The notes: a model not told the origin generated them from the letters alone. Positions 29,800 to 39,791 are shown, counted from the stretch's first letter. The stretch is DNA of 64,000 nucleotides from Paenibacillus gyeongsangnamensis (GCF_027533625.1 NZ_JAQAGZ010000014.1:1-64000), one strand, 5' to 3'. Translations and numbers: made by a program.

Positions 29800-31689
29800 A
29801 TGATATCGGCTTACTCGCAATACGCCTGGCTCATTCCGTTGTTTCCTCTGCTGTCGTTTCTGATTCTAACGGCGGTGGGACGCCAACTGCGGGATGCGGG
29901 CGCCTATATCAGCATTGTGGCCGTGTTCGCGTCCTTCGTATTGTCCGTATTGATCTTCGTAGAGCGAATCGGCGGACATGTCGAAGATTTCACGTGGAAC
30001 AAATTGCAGTGGATCAAGCTGGGCGATTTCACACTGACGATGGGCTTTGAGGTCACGAACCTGAATGCCTTGATGCTGGTGATCGTGACGCTGGTCAGCC
30101 TGCTGGTCAATATTTACTCCAAAGGCTACATGCACGACGACGAACGGATCAACGTGTTCTTCGCCTACATCGCTTTGTTTACGTTCTCCATGCTGGGGCT
30201 TGTCATCTCGGCGAACCTGGTTGAGCTCTACATCTTCTGGGAGCTGGTGGGCGTGTGCTCGTTCCTGCTCGTCGGATTCTGGTATTTCAAGCCGGAAGCC
30301 CGGGCAGCGGCCAAGAAAGCGTTCATCGTCACCCGCGTCGGAGACGTGGGCCTGTTCATCGCCATTCTGCTGCTTTTCTGGTATATGCCGAATCATTCGT
30401 TGGATTTTACCGCCATTCACAATGCCTTTACCGGCGGCAAAATCCCAAGCGGCATCGTCACCTTGATCGCCATCCTGATCTTCGTCGGCGCGGCCGGCAA
30501 ATCCGGCCAATTCCCGCTTCACACGTGGCTTCCTGACGCGATGGAAGGCCCGACGCCGATCTCGGCCCTAATTCACGCGGCGACGATGGTTGCGGCCGGC
30601 GTGTACCTGGTTGCACGGACGTTCGAGATCTTCACGGCTTCGCCGGCCGCCCTTACCGTGGTGGCGACGATTGGAGCATTCACGGCGATCTTCGCAGCGA
30701 CGATCGGTACGGCACAGAACGATATCAAGCGTATTCTCGCTTATTCGACCGTGAGCCAGCTCGGCTACATGATGATGGCCATGGGCATCGGCACGACGGT
30801 GGCGTACACGGCGGGAATTTTTCACTTGTTTACGCATGCGTTTTTCAAAGCGCTGCTCTTCCTGGGAGCGGGCAGCGTGATTCACGCCGTACATACGCAG
30901 GATATTCACGAAATGGGCGGCGTCGGCCGCAAAATGAAAGTAACCGCGTGGACTTTCGCTATCGGTACGCTTGCCTTAAGCGGGATTGCGCCGCTGTCGG
31001 GCTTCTGGTCCAAGGATGCGATTCTTGCCGAAGCGTATGCCCACAATGCGGTGCTTTTCTGGGTGGGCCTCATCGCGGCGTTTTTTACCGCCTTCTATAT
31101 GTCGCGCCTGTTCTTCCTGGTCTTCTTCGGCAAGCCTCGCGGGGAGCATCAGGATCACGTACACGAGTCCCCCGGCTCCATGACGTTCCCGCTCATCGTT
31201 CTCGCGGTGCTGGCGGTCTTGGCGGGGTTCGTATTCACGCCGTTCAATCCATGGCTTGGCGGCTGGCTCACCGGGCACGAGGAGGCGGAGCACGCGAACT
31301 GGGTCGTCATCATTTTGTCCAATCTGGTCGGGCTTCTCGGGATCGGCCTTGGGTATTTGGTTTATATCCGGCGTTCGATTTCGGCGGAAAGCTTCGTCAA
31401 TGGCGCTCCGTGGCTGTACCGGCTGCTGAATCGCAAATATTATGTGGATGAGTTCTATCAAGGCGTGATTGTGCGGCCGCTTCAAGGCCTTGGTCAAGTC
31501 TTGAACTTGTTTGACATCTATGTTGTGGACGGTGTGGTGAAGCTGTCCGCGCTGGCAGTGACGGGGATCGGAAGACTCGGCTCACGCCTGCAGAACGGGC
31601 AAGTGCAGAGCTATGGCCTCGTCACATTGCTCGGTCTGCTGATACTGGTGCTGGCCATAGCGGGAAGGAGGTTCATCCATGCCGGATAA
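29800..31689 (+). CDS. nuoL: NADH-quinone oxidoreductase subunit L
   Basis: NuoL is the distal antiporter-like proton pump with the long lateral helix. The 629-residue protein has many membrane helices, the conserved YIFWELVGVCSFLLVGFW (key Glu) and GKSGQFPLHTWLPDAMEGPT (key Lys) segments, and a C-terminal long amphipathic stretch. The ATG at 29800 follows TAAGGAGG. It overlaps nuoM by 11 nt. Confidence 0.96.
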   Translation: MISAYSQYAWLIPLFPLLSFLILTAVGRQLRDAGAYISIVAVFASFVLSVLIFVERIGGHVEDFTWNKLQWIKLGDFTLTMGFEVTNLNALMLVIVTLVSLLVNIYSKGYMHDDERINVFFAYIALFTFSMLGLVISANLVELYIFWELVGVCSFLLVGFWYFKPEARAAAKKAFIVTRVGDVGLFIAILLLFWYMPNHSLDFTAIHNAFTGGKIPSGIVTLIAILIFVGAAGKSGQFPLHTWLPDAMEGPTPISALIHAATMVAAGVYLVARTFEIFTASPAALTVVATIGAFTAIFAATIGTAQNDIKRILAYSTVSQLGYMMMAMGIGTTVAYTAGIFHLFTHAFFKALLFLGAGSVIHAVHTQDIHEMGGVGRKMKVTAWTFAIGTLALSGIAPLSGFWSKDAILAEAYAHNAVLFWVGLIAAFFTAFYMSRLFFLVFFGKPRGEHQDHVHESPGSMTFPLIVLAVLAVLAGFVFTPFNPWLGGWLTGHEEAEHANWVVIILSNLVGLLGIGLGYLVYIRRSISAESFVNGAPWLYRLLNRKYYVDEFYQGVIVRPLQGLGQVLNLFDIYVVDGVVKLSALAVTGIGRLGSRLQNGQVQSYGLVTLLGLLILVLAIAGRRFIHAG

Positions 31690-33307
31690 CCTGCATATCT
31701 TGTCACTGATTGCATTCTCGCCGCTGCTCGGCGTGCTTATCCTGATGTTCATGCCTGCGTCCAAGGGACAATGGATCAAAACGACGTCGATCCTCGTTAC
31801 ATTGATCCCGCTTGTGCTGTCGGCTTGGCTGTACGCTCAGTTTAATCACAACCTGGAAGGCATGCAGTTCAAGGAGCAAATTCCGTGGATTACGGTTCCG
31901 CTCAATAAGGAAACGCAAGGCTTAAGCCAGCTGACCTCCTTCTTTTTCCAATTCGATTATTCGATGGCGGTAGACGGCTTGTCGCTTCCTCTTGTATTCC
32001 TGACGGCCTTGGTGAGCACGATGGCGGCACTGGCTTCGGTTTATATCAAGAAGAGGTGGAAGTCTTATTTCATCCTGTTCCTGCTGCTGGAAACCGGCAT
32101 GTTCGGGGTATTCATGGCGCAAGATCTGTTCCTGTTCTTCGTATTTTTCGAGATTACCTTGATTCCGACGTTCTTCCTGATCGGCATCTGGGGCTATAAG
32201 GACCGTGAGCGGGCGGCGAACAAATTCCTGATCTACAACGGGATCGGCTCGGCGATCATGCTGATTGCCTTCCTGATTCTGGTCAGCACGGCGGGCTTCG
32301 GCCAAACGGCCGGGGATAACGGAGCCTCGATTCACTACTCGGGCAGCCTCAGTGTCATAACGGAGAATCTGTTTCAAAATGCGGCTTCTTACGTGAATCA
32401 AGGAGATCTGGAGGGCAATCCGTTCTTCCTCAGCGAGAAGATGCGGTGGTCCGTGTTCATCCTGCTGCTGGTGGCGTTCGGGATCAAGCTTCCAATTTTC
32501 CCGTTTCATACTTGGATGCTCAAAGTACATACGGAAGCGCCGCCCTCCATTGTCATGATCCACTCGGGTATTCTGCTCAAGATGGGCGCCTACGGCTTGA
32601 TTCGTTTCGGCATTCTGCTGTTTCCGCAGCAGGCGGTGGCTTGGGCAAGCGTCCTCGGCATTCTCGGGGTCATCAACATCGTTTATGGGGCGGTACTCGC
32701 TTTTGTGCAAAAAGAGTTCAAGCTGGTCCTCGCGTACTCGAGCATCAGCCACATGGGGATCGTGCTGCTCGGCATCGCCGCCTTCAACACGGCGGGCCTC
32801 CAGGGGGCCGTGTTTCAGCTCGTCTCTCACGGCCTGATCTCGGCGCTGATGTTCTTGCTGGTCGGCAGCATTTATGAACGGACGCAGACAACGGAGCTGG
32901 GCCACCTCGGCGGAATGGCCAAATCGGTTCCGTTCATCTCCGGCATTCTACTGGTATCCGGCATGGCTTCCTTGGGACTGCCCGGCTTGTCCGGCTTTAT
33001 CAGCGAGTTCCTGGCGTTCCTCGGACTATTCCAGACGAAGCCGGTCGTCACCGCCGTTGGCGCACTCGGGATCATTCTAACGGCGGTGTACGTTCTGCGA
33101 GGGATTCTGAGCATCACATACGGACCGCTGAAGACGGAGCTTCCGGCGATGAGGGATGCCCGGCTGATCGAAGCGATTCCGATGATTACGCTGGTTGCCT
33201 TTATCGTCGTCCTCGGGATTTACCCGAGCGTATTAAGCGAGCCGCTGTACCAAACCGTCAGCAGCTTCGACCAATTCATTCATAGCGTCGCGAAGATAGG
33301 GGGTTAG
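31679..33307 (+). CDS. nuoM: NADH-quinone oxidoreductase subunit M
   Basis: NuoM is the second antiporter-like proton pump. The 542-residue protein has about 14 membrane helices with FVFFEITLIPTFFLIGIWG (key Glu), FGIKLPIFPFHTWMLKVHTE (key Lys) and VLAYSSISHMG. It starts at ATG 31679 inside the end of nuoL. Confidence 0.96.
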   Translation: MPDNLHILSLIAFSPLLGVLILMFMPASKGQWIKTTSILVTLIPLVLSAWLYAQFNHNLEGMQFKEQIPWITVPLNKETQGLSQLTSFFFQFDYSMAVDGLSLPLVFLTALVSTMAALASVYIKKRWKSYFILFLLLETGMFGVFMAQDLFLFFVFFEITLIPTFFLIGIWGYKDRERAANKFLIYNGIGSAIMLIAFLILVSTAGFGQTAGDNGASIHYSGSLSVITENLFQNAASYVNQGDLEGNPFFLSEKMRWSVFILLLVAFGIKLPIFPFHTWMLKVHTEAPPSIVMIHSGILLKMGAYGLIRFGILLFPQQAVAWASVLGILGVINIVYGAVLAFVQKEFKLVLAYSSISHMGIVLLGIAAFNTAGLQGAVFQLVSHGLISALMFLLVGSIYERTQTTELGHLGGMAKSVPFISGILLVSGMASLGLPGLSGFISEFLAFLGLFQTKPVVTAVGALGIILTAVYVLRGILSITYGPLKTELPAMRDARLIEAIPMITLVAFIVVLGIYPSVLSEPLYQTVSSFDQFIHSVAKIGG

Positions 33308-33311
33308 ACCG

Positions 33312-34826
33312 GTGGAACCGATACGTCTTGGACTTAACGATTTCGGACTGCTGGCCCCGGAGCTGACGTTAGTCGTTGCGGCTGTCGTACTATCGCTCTT
33401 GGATCTTCTGCTGCCGAAACAGATCAGCCGGACCTGGCTTGGATGGCTGTCGCTGGTCGGCATCCTGGTGTCCGCCGTGTTTGTAGTCACATATCTGAAT
33501 CCTGCGGAGCCGAGGCAACTGCTGCAGTTCAGTTACCGGATCGACGATTTTGCGAATATCATAAAGCTGATCCTGCTTACCGGCGCCGGGTTGATTACCC
33601 TAATGAGCATCGGGTCCGTCAAGGAGGACGAGATCCCGCACGTGGGCGAGTATTACTACCTGCTGCTCCCCGCCACGCTCGGCGGCATGATTATGGCTTC
33701 TTCCGGCGATCTTATTACGTTGTTCGTCGGGCTGGAGCTGCTCAGCATCACATCGTATATTCTGGTGGCCATGCGCAAGAAAAACCTTCAGTCCAACGAA
33801 GGCGCGTTCAAGTACATTGTGCTCGGAGGCATTTCATCCGCCATTATTTTGTATGGCATGTCCTTCCTGTACGGAATGGCCGGCTCGACGGCAATCGGGG
33901 ATATCAATACCGCGATCGGACAAGGAGCATCCACCCTGATGCCGCTTATCTATTTAAGCTTCTTCCTGCTGCTTGCGGGGTTCGGCTTCAAGGTGGCTGT
34001 CGCGCCTTTCCACATGTGGTCGCCGGACGTATACCAGGGGGCCTCGACGCCGATTACCGCATTTCTTGCGGTCGTATCCAAGGCGGCTGCCTTTGCGATC
34101 CTGTTCCGTCTCATGTACGGCATCTTCGCTGTAGGCGAGCTGATGCAGACGCCGTTCCACGGGGACGTGCTGACCGCCCTCATGGTCGTAGCCACAGCCG
34201 CGATGATTCTCGGGAACTTCATCGCGCTGAAGCAGACGCATCTGAAACGGCTTATGGCATACTCGGGCGTAGCGAACGCCGGTTATTTGCTGGTGCCGAT
34301 TGCCGTCCAGTTCTCGATGATGCATTATTCCAACTTCTCGGAATTCGCGTTCTATCTGATCGCCTACTTGTTCATGAATATCGGGATCTTCGCGGTGCTG
34401 ATGATTATCGAGCATTCTACCGGGGATGAAGAGATGAAGGGGCTGGCGGGGTTGTATTACCGGGCTCCCGGAACGGCGATCGCTACCGTGCTGCTGGTCC
34501 TGTCTCTCGCGGGCCTGCCGGTTTCCGGCGGTTTCTTCGGGAAGCTGTACATCATGATGGGAGCGATCCAAACCCAGCATTATTGGCTGGCCGCCGTCAT
34601 GATCGGAACGAGCGTCGTGTCGTTCTACTTCTACTTCGGCTTCATCCGCCAAATGTTCATGCGCAGCGATTATGAAGCGTTGGAAGTCAAAGTGCCGCTG
34701 CCCCTCGGCATCACGATGTGGCTCTGCGCGGGCGTCAGCGTGCTGCTTGGTCTGGCGCCGCAAGTCGTGCTCGGTTACATCGAGCGGATCTTTTCTCTGA
34801 CGCAGGATTTGTTCATGTTCAGTTGA
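33312..34826 (+). CDS. nuoN: NADH-quinone oxidoreductase subunit N
   Basis: NuoN is the third antiporter-like proton pump. The 504-residue protein has about 14 membrane helices and the family segments LFVGLELLSITSYILVAM, KVAVAPFHMWSPDVYQGAST and LMAYSGVANAGYLLVP. A GTG start at 33312 lies 4 nt after nuoM. It closes the operon; a repeat and a terminator follow. Confidence 0.96.
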   Translation: MEPIRLGLNDFGLLAPELTLVVAAVVLSLLDLLLPKQISRTWLGWLSLVGILVSAVFVVTYLNPAEPRQLLQFSYRIDDFANIIKLILLTGAGLITLMSIGSVKEDEIPHVGEYYYLLLPATLGGMIMASSGDLITLFVGLELLSITSYILVAMRKKNLQSNEGAFKYIVLGGISSAIILYGMSFLYGMAGSTAIGDINTAIGQGASTLMPLIYLSFFLLLAGFGFKVAVAPFHMWSPDVYQGASTPITAFLAVVSKAAAFAILFRLMYGIFAVGELMQTPFHGDVLTALMVVATAAMILGNFIALKQTHLKRLMAYSGVANAGYLLVPIAVQFSMMHYSNFSEFAFYLIAYLFMNIGIFAVLMIIEHSTGDEEMKGLAGLYYRAPGTAIATVLLVLSLAGLPVSGGFFGKLYIMMGAIQTQHYWLAAVMIGTSVVSFYFYFGFIRQMFMRSDYEALEVKVPLPLGITMWLCAGVSVLLGLAPQVVLGYIERIFSLTQDLFMFS

Positions 34827-34850
34827 TAAGGAATTTATAAGTATTGGCAA

Positions 34851-34919
34851 CTTATAGCTTCGCATCAACCTTGATAAACGCGCTGGTCCTTGTAAAACAA
34901 GGACGGCGTAGCCGTTTAT
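34851..34919. repeat. Dispersed palindromic repeat, copy 2
   Basis: This is the second copy of the 69-bp element at 214-282 (three mismatches). Its centre is a perfect hairpin, TCCTTGT-AAA-ACAAGGA, flanked by ATAAACG...CGTTTAT. It lies between nuoN and the operon terminator and is therefore probably transcribed with nuo. Confidence 0.78.
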
Positions 34920-34950
34920 GATGGGTTAATCCTTATCTTGGTTCTTGGCT

Positions 34951-34986
34951 CGGTCTCCCTTCACGTGAAGGAGACCGGGCTTTTTT
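34951..34986 (+). terminator. Terminator of the nuo operon
   Basis: GGTCTCC and GGAGACC pair around TTCAC/GTGAA with an almost closed loop, followed by six Ts (34981-34986). It lies about 125 nt after nuoN. Confidence 0.92.
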
Positions 34987-35009
34987 AATTTTAAAGAAAA
35001 AGAAAGGTG

Positions 35010-35189
35010 GAGGTAGAAGGCCGCACATAGCAGCTCAGAGGACATGGGTATGGGGTGAAGGAGCGATAGCGCCCGCCTTTGAAATGGTGTAATTACCGCT
35101 ACAAAAATAAATTAAGATAACACCATTTCAACAGCGGCCGTAACCCCATACCCATGTCCTCCCCCAGTACACCAAAGGCCTTCCGCCTC
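35010..35189. repeat. Large inverted-repeat (MITE-like) element
   Basis: Three nested pairs of arms are seen: GAGGTAGAAGGCC/GGCCTTCCGCCTC (35010-35022/35177-35189, two mismatches); a perfect 19-bp pair (35038-35056/35143-35161) and a perfect 11-bp pair TGAAATGGTGT/ACACCATTTCA (35080-35090/35120-35130). The loop (35091-35119) is AT-rich. The ~180-bp structure encodes no protein with a start signal and resembles a non-autonomous palindromic element. Together with copy 2 and the terminator it fills the 470-bp gap between nuoN and the protease gene. Confidence 0.7.
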
Positions 35190-35296
35190 GCTCTTTTTCC
35201 GCCTCGGAAAAGGTTGTCAATTCCAGTTGCAGCCAGCGTATGAAAAGCATAGAATGAGGATTGGAAAGAAATACGAACAAAGGACTTATTCGTGCC

Positions 35297-37822
35297 ATGA
35301 TACATAAATGGAAAACGTCGTCCGCCGCTATGCTGCTTTTCAGCTTCGCCCTGCTGTTCACCTTGTGCGGAACGGTGTTCGGCATGGCCGCGGATGATCC
35401 GTTTTATGACAAACAGGCGTATTTACAGCAAATTCATATGAGTGAGGCTTGGGATATTGCACGGGAGAACAAGGACACGGTCATTGCCATCGTCGATACC
35501 GGAGTGGACCTGAAGCATCCCGATCTCCAGCCCAACCTGGTCGCAGGAGCGAACCTGATTAACCCGAAACTCCCGCCCCAGGACGATAACGGCCACGGCA
35601 CGAACGTGGCCGGTGTCATTGCCGCCGTGGGCAACAATGATAGAGGCGTGACCGGCATTCTATGGAAAGCCAAGATCATGCCGATCAAAGCGCTTGAAGC
35701 CGACGGATCGGGTGGGGAGAAGATGCTTGGCGAAGGCATCCGCTATGCTGTCGATCATGGCGCCAAGATCGTCGTGCTGTCGCTCGGACTAAATAAATAT
35801 TCTTCGTATATGAGTGATATCGTCCGGTATGCGGAGGAGCGGGATGTCCTGCTTGTGGCCGCAACGGGCAACGAGGGCAACCGGGTCAAATATCCTGCCG
35901 CTTACCCAACCGTTCTCGCGGTAGGCGGAGTAGGGACGGACGGAACAGTGGACAGCCGGTCGAATACGGGCCCCGAAATCGATGTCGTCGCTCCGTGGGA
36001 TGTGTTCACGACAGCGCTCGGCGGAAGCTACGAGAACAAGGACGGCACTTCGATGGCTGCGCCTCAGGTGGCTGCGGCTGCAGCGCTATTGTGGGGCCTG
36101 CATCCGGAACTGAAGCCTTATCAAATCCGGCAAAAGATTCGCCAAACGGCGGAAGACGTGGGCGGGCGCGGATGGAATCCGCAAACCGGATACGGACTGC
36201 TGCGGGTGGACCGTTTGCTCAAAGAGCCGATGCTGGCCAATATGTATGAACCGAATAACCGGAAAGCCCAGGCCAAAACGATTTCCATCAGCAAAAAAAT
36301 CGCCGCTTCCTTCAGCGGGGGCACCGATCAGGAATGGTATGCGGTGGATGCCGATTATGACGGCACGTTGAACGTGGGCCTCGATTTGGACCCGAGCCTG
36401 GCGGTCAACGTGCAGCATACCGATGCTTCAGGGAAATTAACCAGCACAACGGTGCAGGGCGGTCAAACCGTCCCGTTTCAAGTGACCAAAGGCCGGAACT
36501 ATCTGCTGTTACAGCTTAGCGACCGGAATCGAAGGGCGGAGACGCCTTATCAGCTGACCACTTCTTTCGATATCTATAAAGATCCTTACGAGGATAACGA
36601 CAAGCAGTACAAAGCGTTTGTACTGCCGTCCCGCAGCCAGACGATCAAGGGCACGTTTCACCAATACAACGATGTCGATTGGTTCGAGCTGCCGATTCCC
36701 GAATCCGGTTCTTTGGGCATTAGGGTAACGACCGATACCGCCCGAATCGACCCGGTGCTGCTTGTGCAGCGCAGAGGGGAAAAAGCCGTGACGATCGACC
36801 AGGGTGACGACGGCGCCGAAGAAATCTATGATTTGCCAAAGGTTTTTCCTGGAAGCTACTATATCCGTATAAGCAATGTAAAGGACTATGCGAATCCGGT
36901 AGTGGGCGAGTATACGTTATCCATCGAGTACAATGCGAAGCTGATCGACCCGAATGAGCCGAACAACCATTGGTATCAGGCTACGGCGGTTTCTCTGGAT
37001 ACCCCATACAACGGGCTGCTCGACACAAGCGAAGACATCGATTGGTTTCAATTCCAGGTGGGCGAGGAAAGCTTGGTGAACATCAGTCTCACCGACATTC
37101 CATCTTCCGTTACGATTTACATGGCGTTATACGACGGCAGCTTGAAATCGATCGCAGGCTCCATGAACAGCCCGCCGTCCACGGGTCAGCAGTTGACCGG
37201 CAAGTTCGCTCCCGGCACGTACTATGTGAAGCTGACGACGGGAACGCCGTTCGATAACCAGATGTACCAGTTCCGGGTTACCGCTCAGCCGCTTCTGGGC
37301 GGCTACACCGATATTAAAGGGCACTGGGCGCAGGATGCGATTCTGAGCTTAAGCGGCCGCCAATTGATTGACGGCTACGGCAATTATACCTTCCAGCCAG
37401 ATCGTCCCATCACCCGGGCGGAAGCGGCGGCCGTATTGACGCGGGCGTTCAAGCTGACGAAGCAGCGATCGATCGCTTATTCGGATCTGGACAGCAGCCA
37501 TTGGGGCTACAGCTACATCGCACGTGCCGCCCAGGCCGGCATGATTGACGGGTACCCGGACGGGACCGTGGCGCCGGATCAGCCGGTCAGCCGCATGGAA
37601 ATGACCGCCATGATGGCGCGCAGCCTGAATATGACTGGGAAGAAGCGGGGCACGGTTCCTTTTACCGATGTGGATGAATCGTATTGGGGCACGGGACTGC
37701 TTAAGCAAATGAAGGCGGAGGGCTGGATCGCGGGCTACGCCGACGGCTCCTTCCGGCCGGATCAGCAGGCGACCCGGGCGGAGTTCATGAAGCTGCTTAG
37801 TCAGCTGCTTAAGCCGGGATAA
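35297..37822 (+). CDS. SLH-anchored subtilisin-like serine protease
   Basis: The 841-residue protein is an exported S8 peptidase. A signal peptide spans about residues 1-31. The catalytic triad is Asp in AIVDTGVDLKHPDL, His in DDNGHGTNVAGVIAA and Ser in GTSMAAPQVAAAAALLWG, with the oxyanion Asn in ATGNEGN. After the catalytic domain (to about residue 310) come three PPC-type beta domains, each opening with an acidic DPNEPNN-like motif (about 315-420, 430-545, 555-665). Three SLH repeats (about 668-840) close the protein: YTDIKGHWAQ, YSDLDSSHWGY and FTDVDESYWGT. It would be held on the cell wall through pyruvylated polymer. The ATG at 35297 follows AAAGGAC; a TTG at 35261 is also in frame. Confidence 0.9.
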   Translation: MIHKWKTSSAAMLLFSFALLFTLCGTVFGMAADDPFYDKQAYLQQIHMSEAWDIARENKDTVIAIVDTGVDLKHPDLQPNLVAGANLINPKLPPQDDNGHGTNVAGVIAAVGNNDRGVTGILWKAKIMPIKALEADGSGGEKMLGEGIRYAVDHGAKIVVLSLGLNKYSSYMSDIVRYAEERDVLLVAATGNEGNRVKYPAAYPTVLAVGGVGTDGTVDSRSNTGPEIDVVAPWDVFTTALGGSYENKDGTSMAAPQVAAAAALLWGLHPELKPYQIRQKIRQTAEDVGGRGWNPQTGYGLLRVDRLLKEPMLANMYEPNNRKAQAKTISISKKIAASFSGGTDQEWYAVDADYDGTLNVGLDLDPSLAVNVQHTDASGKLTSTTVQGGQTVPFQVTKGRNYLLLQLSDRNRRAETPYQLTTSFDIYKDPYEDNDKQYKAFVLPSRSQTIKGTFHQYNDVDWFELPIPESGSLGIRVTTDTARIDPVLLVQRRGEKAVTIDQGDDGAEEIYDLPKVFPGSYYIRISNVKDYANPVVGEYTLSIEYNAKLIDPNEPNNHWYQATAVSLDTPYNGLLDTSEDIDWFQFQVGEESLVNISLTDIPSSVTIYMALYDGSLKSIAGSMNSPPSTGQQLTGKFAPGTYYVKLTTGTPFDNQMYQFRVTAQPLLGGYTDIKGHWAQDAILSLSGRQLIDGYGNYTFQPDRPITRAEAAAVLTRAFKLTKQRSIAYSDLDSSHWGYSYIARAAQAGMIDGYPDGTVAPDQPVSRMEMTAMMARSLNMTGKKRGTVPFTDVDESYWGTGLLKQMKAEGWIAGYADGSFRPDQQATRAEFMKLLSQLLKPG

Positions 37823-38000
37823 ACGCGAGAATCCTTTTTTTAAGATATAAAGATGATGCGATTCCCGGCAGGCCGCTCCGATTAGAGCGCAAATCTCGTG
37901 GGTAAAAAGCAATAAGAAGCCGCCCGCCAGCCTTCAGCGGCATGGCCGCCCGGGGCTGACGCCTGCCGGAACCGAAGGAAAAGCGAGGAAACCACGAATA

Positions 38001-38252
38001 ATGGATTATACGGATCAATTGAATGCGTCCATGGGACTTAGTGGGTTGTTGAATATTGTCGTCGTGATCGTTTGCATCGGACTATCCTGGTGGGCACTGC
38101 AGGAACTTAAACTGGATGCGATCATTAAGCGGCCGAGAAGCCCGCAGGGCAAGGCTCTGCAGATTTTTCTGTCCGTTGCGCTCGGCTATCAGCTGGCAAA
38201 GTTCGTCTTGGATTATTTTCATTGGTCGACATGGCTCCACGGCATGTTCTAA
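38001..38252 (+). CDS. ywzB: DUF1146 membrane protein YwzB
   Basis: The 83-residue protein has two membrane segments (about residues 16-33 and 53-70) joined by a positively charged loop with the conserved WWALQELKLDAIIKRPRSPQ region of DUF1146/YwzB. Its function is unknown. It lies upstream of murA, as in B. subtilis. The ATG at 38001 has a weak SD (GAAACCACGAATA). The 191-bp gap to murA contains no other convincing gene. Confidence 0.85.
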   Translation: MDYTDQLNASMGLSGLLNIVVVIVCIGLSWWALQELKLDAIIKRPRSPQGKALQIFLSVALGYQLAKFVLDYFHWSTWLHGMF

Positions 38253-38442
38253 AAAATTTCTCGAATAACCAAGGAGATTGTTGTCAACAATGGATAGTAC
38301 AACCGTTGTAAAATCGAAGCGCGTTGCGAATGGTATTCTGACCGGATATGCAGCCGAAGGCTTATATAAATATAAATTGTCTGCAGCCGGTCTCCATGCT
38401 AAACTGTTAAAGGCACGCAAAGAAAAAGCGCGGAGGGGGACC

Positions 38443-39771
38443 ATGATGAGCAAAATTATCGTCCGCGGCGGCAGAAAGCTCTCAGGCAGGGTTCGGATTC
38501 ATGGCGCCAAAAACGCCGTCCTGCCGATTATCGCAGCCTCTATCTTAGGAACGGAAGGCGTAAGCGTCATACACGACGCGCCTCCTTTGGACGACGTCCT
38601 AGTCATCAACAAGGTTTTGGAAAGCTTAGGTTTGGAAGTTGAATATAAACAGGAAACGATCCGCGTCAATGCCCAGCGCGTTCACACGTGCGAAGCTTCT
38701 TACGAGCTGGTACGGAAAATGCGGGCTTCTTTTCTAGTCATGGGACCTTTATTGGCCCGCATGGGACAGGCGAGAATTTCGCTGCCCGGCGGATGCGCTA
38801 TCGGTACCCGCCCGATCGACCAGCATCTCAAGGGATTCGAGGCGATGGGAGCGGATATTGAGCTGGGCCACGGCTATATTGAGGCGCGCGTCAACGGCAG
38901 GCTGAAGGGCGCCAAGATTTATCTCGATGTAGCCAGCGTAGGAGCGACGGAAAATATTATGATGGCGGCTTCCTTGGCGGAAGGGACCACCCTGATCGAG
39001 AACGCGGCCAAAGAGCCGGAGATCGTGGACCTCGCCAACTATCTCAATGCGATGGGGGCCAAGATTCGGGGAGCCGGCACGGGTCTGATCCGGATTGACG
39101 GCGTGGAGCAGCTGAAAGGCGCCGTGCATACGGTTATTCCCGACCGGATTGAAGCGGGTACATACATGATGGCGGCCGCAATAACGAACGGCGATCTGTA
39201 TATTGAAGGGGCCATAGCCGATCATTTGCGTCCGGTAATCTCGAAGATGCAGGAAATGGGCGTGCAAATTGTCGAGGATGAGAACGGGCTTCGTGTCTAT
39301 TCGGACCGTCCGCTGCGTGCGGTGGATGTCAAGACGCTGCCATACCCGGGCTTCCCGACCGATATGCAGTCCCAGATGATGGCGCTCCTGCTGACGGCCG
39401 AGGGGACGAGTCTCGTAACGGAGACCGTGTTCGAGAACCGGTTCATGCATGTGGAGCAGCTGGCGAACATGGATGCGCAAATCAAAGTCGAAGGACGAAC
39501 GGCGGTCATCACGGGCGGCGGAAGGCTGCAGGGCGGGAAGGTTTGCGCCACCGATCTGAGGGCGGGCGCCGCATTGATTCTGGCGGCGCTTGCGGCGGAG
39601 GGCGAGACGGAAATTACCGGCTTGCATCATATTGACCGCGGCTACGTGGAAATCGCCGAGAAGCTGCTGCGGCTAGGGGCGGATATCGAGCGGGTATCGT
39701 ACGAATATGTGGAATCCGAAGAAAAAACCGAGACGCTTCCGCTGTTCTCAGTGCAGCCGACCCTAGCCTAA
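38443..39771 (+). CDS. murA: UDP-N-acetylglucosamine 1-carboxyvinyltransferase MurA
   Basis: MurA transfers enolpyruvate from PEP to UDP-GlcNAc, the first committed step of peptidoglycan synthesis. The 442-residue protein has the conserved [14 protein letters not shown] at the N-terminus (catalytic Lys-Asn) and the fosfomycin-target Cys in [20 protein letters not shown]. The ATG at 38443 follows CGGAGGGGG. The frame is open to 38278, but that part has no MurA homology and the family begins here. A strong terminator follows, and spoIID next door makes the murA-spoIID-spoIIQ order of Bacillus. Confidence 0.96.
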   Translation: MMSKIIVRGGRKLSGRVRIHGAKNAVLPIIAASILGTEGVSVIHDAPPLDDVLVINKVLESLGLEVEYKQETIRVNAQRVHTCEASYELVRKMRASFLVMGPLLARMGQARISLPGGCAIGTRPIDQHLKGFEAMGADIELGHGYIEARVNGRLKGAKIYLDVASVGATENIMMAASLAEGTTLIENAAKEPEIVDLANYLNAMGAKIRGAGTGLIRIDGVEQLKGAVHTVIPDRIEAGTYMMAAAITNGDLYIEGAIADHLRPVISKMQEMGVQIVEDENGLRVYSDRPLRAVDVKTLPYPGFPTDMQSQMMALLLTAEGTSLVTETVFENRFMHVEQLANMDAQIKVEGRTAVITGGGRLQGGKVCATDLRAGAALILAALAAEGETEITGLHHIDRGYVEIAEKLLRLGADIERVSYEYVESEEKTETLPLFSVQPTLA

Positions 39772-39791
39772 GAACCTAAACTTCCCTAAAT

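Noticed and set aside
37852-37868. Terminator after the SLH protease gene
   Set aside because: GCCGGGA (near 37812) and TCCCGGC (near 37863) pair only over a 50-nt loop with no T-run in the right place.
38278-38442. 55-residue in-frame extension of MurA
   Set aside because: MurA proteins begin with the KIIVRGG strand; the extension has no homology, and the ATG at 38443 has the strong SD.
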